Assembly (NCBI GenBank): GCA_029582155.1
Contig: CM055895.1
Span: 60,861,078 to 60,925,077 of the forward strand
DNA: 64,000 nucleotides
Direction of reading: 5' to 3'
Origin: Panopea generosa
Lineage: Eukaryota; Mollusca; Bivalvia; Adapedonta; Hiatellidae
The notes under the pieces are model-generated. The model made no database searches and had not been told where the DNA came from. It saw nothing but the letters and a program-made list of their open reading frames with translations. Below, in pieces: positions 10,989-24,975 of the stretch (positions are counted from its first letter, which is position 1; every line of letters begins with the position of its first letter). Position numbers and translations under genes: made by a program.

Positions 10989-12230
10989 CCTGTAGTTACC
11001 AAAAGTTACCAAAGACATATAACAAGTAACCACAGTTACCAAAGGCATATAGTGGGTTACAAATGGACTTACTTGTGCAGAGGTGCACATGTTTGGCCAT
11101 ATATGAGAAATAGAGACATGTTTTTTTTTTCTCCAGAGTTTCTTAAGTAATTTTGTAGATTTGCTGCAGTAACTTAGAGTAACTTTCAGTTACCAAAGAC
11201 AAAGAAGGGTAACCAAGTAACCAGAAATAGAGACATGTTTTTTCAGATTTTCTTAATTGATTTTGTAGATATGATGCAGTAACCTGAAGTAACCTTCAGT
11301 TACCAAAGATTAAGAAGGGTAACCAAGTAACCAGAAATAGAGACATGATTCTTTTCAATATTTCTTATATTATGATTTTGTAGATTTGCTGTAGTAACCC
11401 TGAGTAACCTTCAGTTACCAAAGACAAAGAAGGGTAACCAAGTAACCAGAAATAGAGGCATTATTTTTTTTCAATATTTCTTATATTATGATTTTGTTGA
11501 TTTGCTGCAGTAACCTGGAGTAACCTTCAGTTACCAAAGACAATGAAGAGTAACCAAGTAACCAAAAATAGAGGCATGCTTTTTTTAATATTTCTTATAT
11601 TATGATTTTTGTAGATTTGCTACAGTAACCTTGAGTAACCTTCAGTTACCAAAGACAAAGAAGGGTAACCAAGTAACCAGAAATAGAGACATGTTTTTTT
11701 CTCTCCAGAGTTTCTTAAGTAATTTTGTAGATTTGCTGCAGTAACCTAGAGTAACCTTCAGTTACCAAAGACAAAGAAAGGTAACCAAGTAACCAGAAAT
11801 AGAAACATGTTTTTTTGCAATTCTCCTTATATAATGATTTTGTAGATTTGCTGCAGTAACCTGGATTAACCTGTAGTTACCAAAGACAAAGAAGGGTAAC
11901 CAAGTAACCAGAAATAGAGACATGTTTTTTTTCTTCAGATTTTCTTAAGTGGTTTCGTAAATTTGCTGCAGTAACCTTGAGTAACCTGTAGTTACCAAAG
12001 ACAAAGAAGGGTAACCAAGTAACCAGAATTAAAGATGTTTTTTTTCAATACTTCTAGTTTTTTTATATTGCAGAATTTCAGCACTAACCTAAACTATGAG
12101 TAGCATAAAGGTTTTTCTTGGTTACCAAAAACATATAACAAGTAACTGCAGTAACCTCACTTACCAAAAGCATATAGTGGGTTACAAATGGACTCACTTG
12201 TGCAGAGGTGCACATTTTGTGTCATATCGA
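10989..12230 (-). repeat. Right arm I: inverted ~115-bp minisatellite
   Basis: The same units as the left arm in reverse complement (GTAACCAAGTAACCAGAAAT, then GAGACATG). The order of spacer types mirrors the left arm, so the two arms are inverted copies and not independent arrays. A shoulder sequence with GTGCAGAGGTGCACAT occurs at the core junction and again at 12120-12216, just before the next left arm. Confidence 0.92.
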
Positions 12231-13681
12231 CTATTTCTGGTTACTTGGTTACCATTCTTTGTCTTTGGTAACTGAAGGTCACTCCAGGTTACCGTAGCAA
12301 ACCTACAAAAATCATAATAAAAGAAATATTGAAATGAAAAAAAGTATGTCTCTATTTCTGGTTACTTGGTTACTCTTCTTTGTCTTTGGTAACTGAAAGT
12401 TACCCCAGGTTACTGCAGCAAATCTACAAAATCAATTAAGAGAATCTGAGAGAAAAACAACACGTCTCTATTTCTGGTTACTTGGTTACCATTCTTTGTC
12501 TTCGGTAACTGAAGGTTACTTCAGGTTACTGCAGCAAATCAACAAAATCATAATATAAGAAATATTAAAAAAAATCATGTCTATGTTTCTGGTTACTTGG
12601 TTACCCTTCTTTGTCTTTGGTTACTTCAGGTTACTTCAGGTTACTGCAGCAAATCTACAAAATCAAATAAAAAAATCTGAAAATAAAATGTCTCTATTTC
12701 TGGTTACTTGGTTACCCTTCTTTGTCTTTGGTAACTGAAGGTTACTCAAGGTTTCTGCAGCAAATCTACAAAATCATAATATAAGAAATATTGAAAAAAA
12801 ATCATGCCTCTATTTCTGGTTACTTGGTTACCATTCTGTGTCTTTGGTAACTGAAGGTTACTTCAGGTTACTGCATCAAATCTACAAAATCAATTTAGAA
12901 AATCTGAAAAAATCATGTCTCTATTTCTGGTTACTTGGTTACCCTTCTTTCTCTTTGGTAACTACAGATTACCTCAGGTTACTGCATCAAATCTACAAAA
13001 TCAATTAAGAAAATCTGAAAAAACATTTCTCTATTTCTGGTTACTTGGTCACCCTTCTTTGTCTTTGGTAACTGAAGGTTACCCCAGGTTACTGCAGCAA
13101 ATCTACAAAATCATAATATAAGAAATATTGGGAAAAAAATGTCTCTATTTCTGGTTAATTGGTTACCCTTCTTTGTCTTTGGTAACTGAAGGTTACTCCA
13201 GGTTAATGCAGCAAATCTACAAAATGATTATGTGAGGAATATTGAAAATAAAATCATGTCTCTATTTCTGGTTACTTGGTTACCCTTCTTTGTCTTTGGT
13301 AACTGAAGGTTACTCTTGGTTACTGCAGCAAATCTACAAAATCATTATATATGGAGAATTGGAAAAAACATGTCTCTATTTCTGGTTACTTGGTTACCAT
13401 TCTTTCTCTTTGGTAACTGAAGATTACTTCAGGTTACTTCATCAAATCTACAAAATCAATTAAAAAAATCTGAAAATAACATGTGTCTATTTCTGGTTAC
13501 TTGGTTACCCTTCTTTGTCTTTGGTAACTGAAGGTTACTTCAGGTTACTGCATCAAATCTACAAAATCATAATACAAGAAATATTTAAAAAAATCATGTC
13601 TCTATTTCTGGTTACTTGGTTACCCTTCTTTGTCTTTGGTAACTTAAGGTTATTCCATGTTACTGCATCAAATCTACAAAA
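12231..13681 (+). repeat. Left arm II: ~115-bp minisatellite
   Basis: About 12-13 direct-orientation units, a shortened version of left arm I. The last units before the core (with TTATTCCATGTTACTGCATC) match those at 2940-2970. Open frames here are minisatellite shadows. Confidence 0.93.
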
Positions 13682-16528
13682 CCATACAAAATAATAATAA
13701 TACCCACCTATGTGTACATTGATGGCAACTCCAATATATGAGTTATTTGCACAATGTTTTTTGGCGTTGTTGTGGTGGCGCAGTCGATAGAGACGTCGGC
13801 ATAAATGTGTTAGTGGCTGACGCCACAGGGTCTGTGGGTTCGAATCCCATAAGTGATAGAAAATATTTCAGAAATTATCCGTGGTCAGGTGAATAAGTCA
13901 TATGTCAATTCTCTCCATTGAGTCATATAAAGTAGGAATGATTGTCCGTGGTCAGGTGAATAAGACATATATGTTTTTCATCCTATTTTCAGACACCTTT
14001 TTATTTTGCCATGCAGTTGTGAAAGTTTCAGACCTTTTTAAGACATAATTGGTCAAGTTATTATAAAACTTAGTCAGTATGAGTGTGAATTTTACTTTTT
14101 CACAAGAAATACGAGCATTTTAACTGATACTATGTGTCACTAAAACTTAGTTTATTTCAGAACTTGTGACAAGTGTAGATAAGTATTACATAAAATGTTA
14201 CTGTTGAATCTTTAAAATAAAAAAAAGGTCCTCTTAAGAACTCACACCACTATTATCTCCCTTAAGTACTCCGGATCTACAGAATAATGAAGGAGGTAGA
14301 AATAAAAACTTTAGTTCTCTTTTTCTTCTTTTTGTCAGGCCTTGTACTGCAGTAATTTAAATTATCCTACCACGTATTTTAGAAATCACCACTGAAAATT
14401 TGATACTGATATCAGATTTCAGGGCAATTCTGTGTCATTTCACAATTGTTGGTTCAAGCCGCGTTGTTGGCAAATAGTTGATATATAATTACTCTGGGAT
14501 CAAAGTGGGGCGGTAGTCTAATGGATAGAGTGTTAGGAAACAAATGGTGAGCATGATTATGGAAATGTATGGGTTCTTTATAAAAATTGTGAATTGCATA
14601 TCCCTGTGTCTTGTGGTTTCACCCTGGGTGGGGCCTTATAAAAATTAGTGTATCTGTAAACAATTCACATTTTTTTTACTTCTTTTCAAAAACCGTAAGC
14701 TCAATCGTTATGAAATTGTTGTATGCAGATTTGGTACCACAAGGGTGAACCAGAATTTTGAATTGCATGGTTTATTTACCTTACTATCCTTCGTTATTGT
14801 ATGTTATTCAACAACAGAGTTTCATTTTACTGTTAAAATAGTGTATTTGTGAAAAGAATTGCCTAACATCAGAAAATTTACATTTGTGACAAAAAAAAAC
14901 ATAAGTCCCACTGACCCCATTTTGTCAAAAGGATATAAAATTTGAACATGCTGATAATATATAATTATTGAAAAGGGATTTCCTAACATGGCGAGTTGAT
15001 ACAAATATAGATATCCTGCTGAAATTGCAACATTTGGGATGTAATACATGAGTCAATTTATCCATTTTAAAATTCAGGCATTTATATAAATAAGGTTTTT
15101 CACTGATAAACATATCCTATTAAATTGGATGTTTAGTATCACTTTGAAAATAACATAGTTTCAAAAAGGGGACTGACATTACATAATTTTTAATTGCAAG
15201 AAACCCTCTGGGGGACACTCAAAATCACCATGGTTAAAATCCCTATAACTGACTGAAAATGTTAAAATAAGTATTTAGCCAAATAATGATGTAATGTTAT
15301 CCAACATCCTGTCAAAAACTTTGGGGTATTCTATGCAAATTAGAGTACAGTATGAGGGTAAATGTTTTACCACATGGTGTGAATGTACTAAGTATTGGGG
15401 GAGATTGGAGAACTCAGCAGGTGGTCAGTAGCATACACATTACTTAATGTCTCTGTTATTTGTAATGATGCCAAAATGGGATAATTGTAGGTAAAATGTA
15501 CACAATATAATTAACAAATTATTTTGTAAAAAAGATACCATCCAACCATGCATTTAAGTTAACATTAAAAGGGCATATGAAATCATTTCATAATTTATTT
15601 ACTTCGTGACAGTGTATACTTTGAAAACATTTCACGGATGTGCAGGGTGTTCTGAGTTTAAAATCATTGAAGTTGTCTAATTAAGCTAGAAGGGTATTTT
15701 AATATTTTACAAATTCAATCATGCTTGCTTTTATAATGAATGGATGGATTGTACTATGTCAGACACATGACATTTGGGTTGCAGGTTTGATCCCTGGGAC
15801 ATGACCAATGCAACCTTTATCCCTCTTTCTGGGTGATGCTTCATAATCATGATCTTGTTGCTGAGATCAAGGACTTGTATAGATATACTTCTGCGCTGTT
15901 ATGTATTCTTGTTTCTCTTTTCTCTGTATTTCATACATTTTTTTCTTTTATTCAAAAAAGTTTCAGAAAATTAAGTTACCACTGTGCCCGAGAATCATAT
16001 CATCACTTTTAGACAACAACAATGTCACTGTGTTTGGGAAGTGTTTTTAATAGTGTCTGAGAACTACAATCACTATGATATATTATATACTCACAGTTTC
16101 TGAGATGCCTGAGAATGATAATATCACTGCCTGTACTGTTTAAACTAAAACGTTTCCTACATACCTTTGATGATGTTTTTTTGTCTGTACATGTTACATT
16201 CCTTCAGAAGAGTCTAATTATATAAGAACTTCAATTCCAAGTCTGGAATTACATTAAAAGTTTACTTTAAAACTCCCAGATATATTCTAAAACATGTTTA
16301 TAAACGATTAAAAGTCGTTTTTATGTGATTCGTAAAAAAATGTGTGTTTTGTAGGCCCTTTCTGTGTAGAAAGTCCTTTCTGCGGAAAGGGATCCTTTCA
16401 GGTGTTTAGACACACCGCATTGCTGCTGTTAGTGTGAATGGTGATGTTTAATACTGCTGCTGATGATAATGTATGAGCTGTTAGTGTGTGGAGGTGTTTA
16501 CTGCTGCTGCTGATGATGATGGGTGACG

Positions 16529-16937
16529 GTGGTTTCGTCAACATAGCAGTTCGTCTACCTTAATTTTGTGTTGAAAACAAGTAGTGATTTCGTAAACCTT
16601 AATTTAGTATAGTGTTATGTGGCATGACAATTAACCAGGTGTGAAACCCTAATATACAGCAAGAAGACTGACAGTTGTGGATAGGTGACAACCAGTTACG
16701 GTCTGTTGAACGAACTGGGGGTATACTTTTATGTAGTCAAGTATGTTATTGAAAAGTAACAAGTAATGAAATATATAGTATTATATTTTCTTATAAAAAA
16801 AATAATACAATTTTAGGCCAAACACTTATAAAGTAAAAATATACATTTTAATAACATTATATAAAAAAGGTAGACGAAACCACTTATGGCTCCCTATATA
16901 AATTAAGGTAGACGAACAGGTAGGTTGACGAAACCAC
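16529..16937. mobile_element. TIR element (MITE-like), copy 2
   Basis: Same element, same length and same position within core II as the copy at 5917, so it predates the unit duplication. Confidence 0.7.
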
Positions 16938-17047
16938 TGTACTTCCTGATGAAGATATATGTGACATTAGTGTGAATGGTGATGCTGCTGCTGATGTTGT
17001 AGCTAGTGATTTTGCTGCTGCTGTTGATGATGAGTGTGATATTGTGA

Positions 17048-18157
17048 ATGGTGGTGGTTACTGCTGCTAATGATGCTGCAGTGTTTGGTGTTAGTGTGAA
17101 CAGTGATGTTGCTGCTGATGATGATGTGTGTGATGTTAGTGTGAATGGTGATGTTGCTGCTGCTACTACTGCTGATATGTGTGATATTAGTGTGAAAGGA
17201 TATGTTGCTGCTGCTACTACTGCTGATATGTGTGATATTAGTGTGAATGGTGATGCTGCTGCTGCTACTACTGCTGATATGTGTGATATTAGTGTGAAAG
17301 GATATGTTGCTGCTGCTACTACTGCTGATATGTGTGATATTAGTGTGAATGGTGATGTTGCTGCTGCTACTACTGCTGATATGTGTGATGTTAGTGTGAA
17401 AGGTGATGTTGCTGCTGCTACTACTTCTGATATGTGTGATATTAGTGTGAAAGGTGATGTTGCTACTACTGAAGATGATGGTATGTGTGATATTAGTGTG
17501 AAAGGAGATGTTGCTGCTGTTACTACTGCTGATATGTGTGATGTTAGTGTGAAAGGTGATGTTGCTGCTGGTACTACTGCTGATATGTGTGATATTAGTG
17601 TAAAAGGTGATGTTGCTACTACTGAAGATGATGGTATGTGCGATATTAGTGTGAAAGGAGATGTTGCTGCTGCTACTACTGCTGATATGAGTGATGTTAG
17701 TGTGAAAGGAGATGCTGCTGCTGCTACTACTGCTGATATGTGTGATGTTAGTGTGAAAGGTGATGTTGCTGTTGCTACTACTGAAGATGACGGTATGTGC
17801 GATATTAGTGTGAAAGGAGATGTTGCTGCTGCTACTACTGCCGATATGAGTGATGTTAGTGTGAAAGGTGATATTGCTGCTGCTGCTACTGCTGATAAAT
17901 GTGATGTTAGTGTGAATGGTGATGTTGCTGCTGTTACTACTTCTGATATGTGCGATGTTAGTGTGAACGGTGATGTTGCTGCTGCTGCTGATGGTGATAT
18001 GTGTGATGTAAGTGTGAATGGTTATGTTGCTGCTGCTGATGATGATGATATGTGTGATGTTAGTGTTAATGGTTATGTAGCTGCAGCTGTTGATGATGTG
18101 TGTGATGTTAGTGTCAGATTATTCAATAATATAAAGCATCCTTCTATTAAAATATAA
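17048..18157 (+). repeat. 51-bp in-phase tandem repeat with 369-codon open frame
   Basis: Duplicate of the array at 6436 with extra units. The frame is again uninterrupted and ends QIIQ-like after the last unit (VRLFNNIKHPSIKI). Differences from copy 1 include many unit-level changes such as C to S in some DMCD motifs. Open frames in both copies are compatible with coding, but a 51-bp unit lacking stops would give the same result. Confidence 0.5.
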
Positions 18158-18821
18158 AAAAATGTTGAAGATTAATTAAAATTCAATCGTATGTTATGTA
18201 TAGATACACTATCGTCTACATTGGCACTCTTGTGTGTTGGTGCTTCTGTTACATTGTACAGCATAACAGAACTATATGGAGATCATAATAACAAAAATAT
18301 CTTTAAAAATATTAAAATTTCATACCTGTCGATATGTAGATGCCTAAATCCACCACTTTAAACACAGGTTATAATACTGTCCTTTTAAATGAGAATTAAG
18401 TAACACAAGAAGTAGATATGAACTTAACCAGTTTTGTCCGCAACAAAAGCAAGAAACTTTAGAAGAAATTCCTGGATGAAAGTAAAAAAACAGAAATGTC
18501 CGATTCATTTTTTCTGAATTCACTTAAGAAATCCTAAAAAAACTATGACTTTAAAGTCATTTAGCTTACATGTATCTGTGCAATCTAAAGCTTAATTTTG
18601 ATTGGCTATTTAAATTATTGATCCAAACAGTCATAAATCACCACATTTTGCCCCAGAGAGCCATATATCAATGCAGGACAATATTACATAAGATTATGTA
18701 ATAACCTCCTGTGCTTATGAGGATAGAATACAGAAAGTTCTTGCTTTTTGAAGAAAACATTTTCATGTTTATTATACCAATGCTAAAACACAAACGGAAA
18801 ACAACTTGTTTTCCAAATAAT

Positions 18822-19484
18822 CCTGTAGTTACCAAAAGTTACCAAAGACATATAACAAGTAACCACAGTTTCCAAAGGCATATAGTGGGTTACAAATGGA
18901 CTTACTTGTGCAGAGGTGCACATTTTGGGCCATATATGAGAAATAGAGACATGTTTTTTTTTCTCCAGAGTTTCTGAAGTAATTTTGTAGATTTGCTGCA
19001 GTAACCTAGAGTAACTTTCAGTTACCAAAGACAAAGAAGGGTAACCAAGTAACCAGAAATAGAGACATGTTTTTTCAGATTTTCTTAATTGATTTTGTAG
19101 ATATGATGCAGTAACCTGAAGTAACCTTCAGTTACCAGAGATTAAGAAGGGTAACCAAGTAACCAGAAATAGAGACACGATTCTTTTCAATATTTCTTAT
19201 ATTATGATTTTGTAGATTTGCTGTAGTAACTTTGAGTAACCTTCAGTTACCAAAGACAAAGAAGGGTAACCAAGTAACCAGAAATAGAGGCAATATTTTT
19301 TTTGATATTTCTTATATTATGATTTTGTTGATTTGCTGCAGAAACCTGGAGTAACCTTCAGTTACCAAAGACAATGAAGAGTAACCAAGTAACCAGAAAT
19401 AGAGGCATGCTTTTTTCAATATTTCTTATATTATGATTTTTGTAGATTTGCTACAGTAACCTTGAGTAACCTTCAGTTATCAAA
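18822..19484 (-). repeat. Right arm II: inverted minisatellite
   Basis: Five to six inverted units in the same order as right arm I. It is joined within a unit, at about 19484, directly to direct-orientation units of the next left arm. The arm-arm junction looks like recombination inside the array. Confidence 0.9.
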
Positions 19485-20060
19485 GACTCTATTAAGAGAA
19501 TCTGAGAGAAAAACAACACGTCTCTATTTCTGGTTACTTGGTTACCATTCTTTGTCTTTGGTAACTGAAGGTTACTTCAGGTTACTGCAGCAAATCAACA
19601 AAATCATAATATAAGAAATATTGAAAAAAAATCATGTCTATGTTTTTGGTTACTTGGTTACCCTTCTTTGTCTTTGGTTACTTCAGGTTACTTCAGGTTA
19701 CTGCAGCAAATCTACAAAACCATTATATATGAAGAATTGGAAAAAAACATGTCTATATTTCTGGTTACTTGGTTACCATTCTTTCTCTTTGGTAACTGAA
19801 GATTACTTCAGGTTACTTCATCAAATCTACAAAATCAATTAAAAAAATCTGAAAATAACATGTGTCTATTTCTGGTTACTTGGTTACCCTTCTTTGTCTT
19901 TGGTAACTGAAGGTTACTTCAGGTTACTGCATCAAATCTACAAAATCATAATACAAGTAATATTTAAAAAAATCAAGTCTCTTTTTCTGGTTACTTGGCT
20001 ACCCTTCTTTGTCTTTGGTAACTTAAGGTTATTCCATGTTACTGCATCAAATCTACAAAA
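19485..20060 (+). repeat. Left arm III: ~115-bp minisatellite
   Basis: About five direct units, the shortest left arm in the window, ending in the same TTATTCCATGTTACTGCATC unit as the other two. Confidence 0.92.
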
Positions 20061-23000
20061 CCATACAAAATAATAATAATACCCACCTATGTGTACATTG
20101 ATGGCAACTCCAATATATGAGTTATTTGCACAATGTTTTTTGGCGTTGTTGTGGTGGCGCAGTCGATAGAGACGTCGGCATAAATGTGTTAGTGGCTGAC
20201 GCCACAGGGTCTGTGGGTTCGAATCCCATAAGTGTTAGAAAATATTTCAGAAATTATCCGTGGTCAGGTGAATAAGTCATATGTCAATTCTCTCCATTGA
20301 GTCATATAAAGTAGGAATGATTGTCCGTTGTCAGGTGAATAAGACATATATGTTTTTCATCCTATTTTCAGACACCTTTTTATTTTGCCATGCAGTTGTG
20401 AAAGTTTCAGACCTTTTTTAGACATAATTGGTCAAGTTATTATAAAACTTAGTCAGTATGAGTGTGAATTTTACTTTTTCACAAGAAATACGAGCATTTT
20501 AACTGATACTATGTGTCACTAAAACTTAGTTTATTTCAGAACTTGTGACAAGTGTAGATAAGTATTACATAAAATGTTACTGTTGAATCTTTAAGATAAA
20601 AAAAAGGTCCTCTTAAGAACTCACACCACTATTATCTCCCTCAAGTACACCGGATCTACAGAATAATGAAGGAGGTAGAAATAAAAACTTTAGTTCTCTT
20701 TTTCTTCTTTTTGTCAGGCCTTGTACTGCAGTAATTTAAATTATCCTACCACGTATTTTAGAAATCACCACTGAAAATTTGATGCATATATCAGATTTCA
20801 GGGCAATTCTGTGTCATTTCACAATTGTTGGTTCAAGCCGCGTTGTTGGCAAATAGTTGATATATAATTACTCTGGGATCAAAGTGGGGCGGTAGTCTAA
20901 TGGATAGAGTGTTAGGAAACAAATGGTGAGCATGATTATGGAAATGTATGGGTTCTTTATAAAAATTGTGAATTGCATATCCCTGTGTCTTGTGGTTTCA
21001 CCCTGGGTGGGGCCTTATAAAAATTAGTGTATCTGTAAACAATTCACATTTTTTACTTCTTTTCAAAAACCGTAAGCTCAATCGTTATGAAATTGTTGTA
21101 TGCAGCTTTGGTACCATAAGGGTGAACCAGAATTTTGAATTGCATGGTTTATTTACCTTACTATCCTTTGTTATTGTATGTTATTCAACAACAGAGTTTC
21201 ATTTTACTGTTAAAAAAGTGTATTTGTGAAAAGAATTGCCTAACATCAGAAAATTTAAATTTGTGACAAAAAAAAACCATAAGTCCCACTGACCCCATTT
21301 TGTCAAAAGGATATAAAATTTGAACATGCTGATAATATATAATTATTGAAAAGGGATTCCCTAACATGCCGAGTTTATACAAATATAGATATCCTGCTGA
21401 AAATTGCAACATTTGGGATGTAATACATGAGTCAATTTATCCATTTTAAAATTCAGGCATTTATATAAATAAGGTGTTTCACTGATAAACATATCCTATT
21501 AAATTGGATGTTTAGTATCCCTTTGAAAATAACATAGTTTCAAAAAGGGGACTGACATTACATGATTTTTAATTGCAAGTAACCCTCTGGGGGACACTCA
21601 AAATCATCATGGTTAAAATCCCTATAACTGACTGAAAATGTTAAAATAAGTATTTAGCCAAATAATGATGTAATGTTATCCAACATCCTGTCATAAACTT
21701 TGGGGTATTCTATGCAAATTAGAGTACAGTATGAGGGTTAATGTTTTACCACATGGTGTGAATGTACTAAGTATTGGGGGAGATTGGAGAACTCAGCAGG
21801 TGGTCAGTAGCATACACATTACTTATTTTATCTGTAGGCAGTGTATTATGTGACAATATCCGAAAAGGTGAGAAATTCATATTTATCCAACGGTCAAAGA
21901 ACTATGATTATTGGCAGTGACTTAATGTCTCTGTTATTTGTAATGATGCCAAAATGGGGTAATTGTAGGTAAAATGTACACAATATAATTAACAAATTAT
22001 TTTGTAAAAAAGATACCATCCAACCATGCATTTAAGTTAACATTTAAAGGGCATATGAAATTATTTCATAATTAATTTACTTCGTGACAGTGTATACTTT
22101 GAAAACATTTCACGGATGTGCAGGGTGTTCTGAGTTTAAAATCATTGAAGTTGTCTAATTAAGCTAGAAGGGTATTTTAATATTTTACAAATTCAATCAT
22201 GCTTGCTTTTATAATGAATGGATGGATTGTAATATGTCAGACACATGACATTTGGGTTGCAGGTTTGATCCCTGGGACATGACCAATGCAACCTTTATCC
22301 CTCTTTCTGGGTGATGCTTCATAATCATGATCTTGTTGCTGAGATCAAGGACTTGTATAGATATAATTCTCCGGTGTTATGTATTCTTGTTTCTCTTTTC
22401 TCTGTATTTCATACATTTTTTTCTTTTATTCAAAAAAGTTTCAGAAAATTAAGTTACCGCTGTGCCCGAGAATCATATCATCACTTTCAGACAACAACAA
22501 TGTCACTGTGTTTGGGAAGTGTTTTTAATAGTGTCTGAGAACTACAATCACTATGATATATTATATACTCACAGTTTCTGAGATGCCTGAGAATGATAAT
22601 ATCACTGCCTGTACTGTTTAAACTAAAACGTTTCCTACATACCTTTGATGATGTTTTTTTGTCTGTACATGTTACATTCCTTCAGAAGAGTCTAATTATA
22701 TAAGAACTTTAATTCCAAGTCTGGAATTACATTAAAAGTTTACTTTAAAACTCCCAGATATACTCTAAAACATGTTTATAAACGATTAAAAGTCATTTTT
22801 ATGTGATTCGTAAAAAATGTGTGTTTTGTAGGCCCTTTCTGTGTAGAAAAGTCCTTTCTGCGGAAAGGGATCCTTTCAGGTGTTTAGACACACCGCATTG
22901 CTGCTGTTAGTGTGAATGGTGATGTTTAATACTGCTGCTGATGATAATGTATGAGCTGTTAGTGTGTGGAGGTGTTTACTGCTGCTGCTGATGATGATGG

Positions 23001-23893
23001 GTGACGGTGGTTTCGTCAACATAGCAGTTCGTCTACCTTAATTTTGTGTTGAAAACAAGTAGTGATTTCGTCAACCTTAATTTAGTATAGTGTTATGTGG
23101 CATGCCAATTAACCAGGTGTGAAACCCTAATATACAGCAAGAAGACTGACAGTTGTGGATAGGTGACAACCAGCTACGGTCTGTTGAACGAACTGGGGGT
23201 ATAATTTTATGTAGTCAAGTATGTTATTGAAAAGTAACAAGTAATGAAATATATAGTATTATAGTTTCTTATAAAAAAAATAAAACAATTTTAGGCCAAA
23301 CACTTATATATTAATTTCATCGTCAACATAGCTGATTCAATCACATCTCATGCAATTGATAAATATATGATAATGTAGATACATTTTATTGACTTAAACT
23401 ATTACAGTTTTTCATCATAAGAAATATATGACAAAATAAATGCACAAACACACACATGTGACATATCTGAACAAAGTAAAAATATACAGTTTAATTACAT
23501 TATATAAAAAAGGTAGACGAAACCACTTATCGCTCCCTATATAAATTAAGGTAGACGAACAGGTAGGTTGACGAAACCACTGTACTTCCTGATTAAGATA
23601 TATGTGACATTAGTGTCAGTGGTGATGCTGCTGCTGATGTTGTAGCTAGTGATTTTGCTGCTGCTGTTGATGAAGAGTGTGATATTGTGAATGGTGGTGG
23701 TTACTGCTGCTAATGATGCTGCAGTGTTTGGTGTTAGTGTGAACAGTGATGTTGCTGCTGATAAGATTATGTAATAACCTCCTGTGCTTATGAGGATAGA
23801 ATACAGAAAGTTCTTGCTTTTTAAAGAAAACATCTTCATGTTTATTATACCAATGCTAAAACACAAACGGAAAACAACTTGTTTTCAAAATAA
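20061..23893 (+). repeat. Core of foldback unit III
   Basis: A third homologous core. Relative to core II it lacks about 1.57 kb covering the 51-bp repeat and following sequence; the junction near 23760 shares only AT. It carries a 165-bp insertion (23309-23473) inside its TIR element. The 99-bp segment missing from core II is present here. Confidence 0.9.
23007..23580. mobile_element. TIR element (MITE-like), copy 3, with 165-bp insertion
   Basis: Same element in core III, lengthened by the insertion at 23309-23473, which is not present in copies 1 and 2. The insert shows no obvious target duplication or inverted ends. Confidence 0.65.
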
Positions 23894-24975
23894 TCCTGTA
23901 GTTACCAAAAGTTACCAAAGACATATAACAAGTAACCATAGTTACCAAAGGCATATAGTGGGTTACAAATGGACTTACTTGTGCAGAGGTGCACATTTTG
24001 GGCCATATATGAGAAATAGAGACATGTTGTTTTTTTTCTCCAGAGTTTCTTAAGTAATTTTGTAGATTTGCTGCAGTAACCTAGAGTAACTTTCAGTTAC
24101 CAAAGACAAAGAAGGGTAACCAAGTAACCAGAAATAGAGACATGTTTTTTCAGATTTTCTTAATTGATTTTGTAGATATGATGCAGTAACCTGAAGTAAC
24201 CTTCAGTTACCAAAGATTAAGAAGGGTAACCAAGTAACCAGAAATAGAGACATGATTCTTTTCAATATTTCTTATATTATGATTTTGTAGATTTGCTGTA
24301 GTAACTTTGAGTAACCTTCAGTTACCAAAGACAAAGAAGGGTAACCAAGTAACCAGAAATAGAGGCATTATTTTTTTTCAATATTTCTTATATTATGATT
24401 TTGTTGATTTGCTGCAGTTAGCTGGAGTAACCTTCAGTTACCAAAGACAATGAAGAGTAACCAAGTAACGAGAAATAGAGACATGCTTTTTTCAATATTT
24501 CTTATATTATGATTTTTGTAGATTTGCTACAGTAACCTTGAGTAACCTTCAGTTACCAAAGACAAAGAAGGGTAACCAAGTAACCAGAAATAGAGACATG
24601 TTTTTTTTCTCCAGAGTTTCTTAAGTAATTTTGTAGATTTGCTGAGGTAACCTAGAGTAACTTTCAGTTACCAAAGACAAAGAAGGGTTACCAAGTAACC
24701 AGAAATAGAGACATGTTTTTTTCAGATTTTCTTAATTGATTTTGTAGATATGATGCAGTAACCTGAAGTAACCTTCAGTTACCAAAGATTAAGAAGGGTA
24801 ACCAAGTAACCAGAAATAGAGACACGATTCTTTTCAATATTTCTTATATTATGATTTTGTAGATTTGCTGCAGTAACCTTGAGTAACCTTCAGTTACCAA
24901 AGACAAAGAAGGGTAACCAAGTAACCAGAAATAGATGCATTATTTTTTTTCAATATTTCTTATATTATGATTTAA
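23894..24975 (-). repeat. Right arm III: inverted minisatellite
   Basis: Eight to nine inverted units beginning with the shared GTGCAGAGGTGCACAT shoulder. The array stops abruptly inside a unit at about 24975, where a different repeat family starts. Confidence 0.92.

Larger units (their letters stand above)
13682..18821 (+). repeat. Core of foldback unit II
   Basis: Near-identical to core I (offset about 10.7 kb) but without the 2870-bp insertion. A 99-bp segment (4731-4829 in core I) is missing, with the junction at ACTTA (15442-15446). It has its own tRNA-like head (13771-13860), TIR element (16529-16937) and a 51-bp repeat frame extended to 369 codons. Confidence 0.92.
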
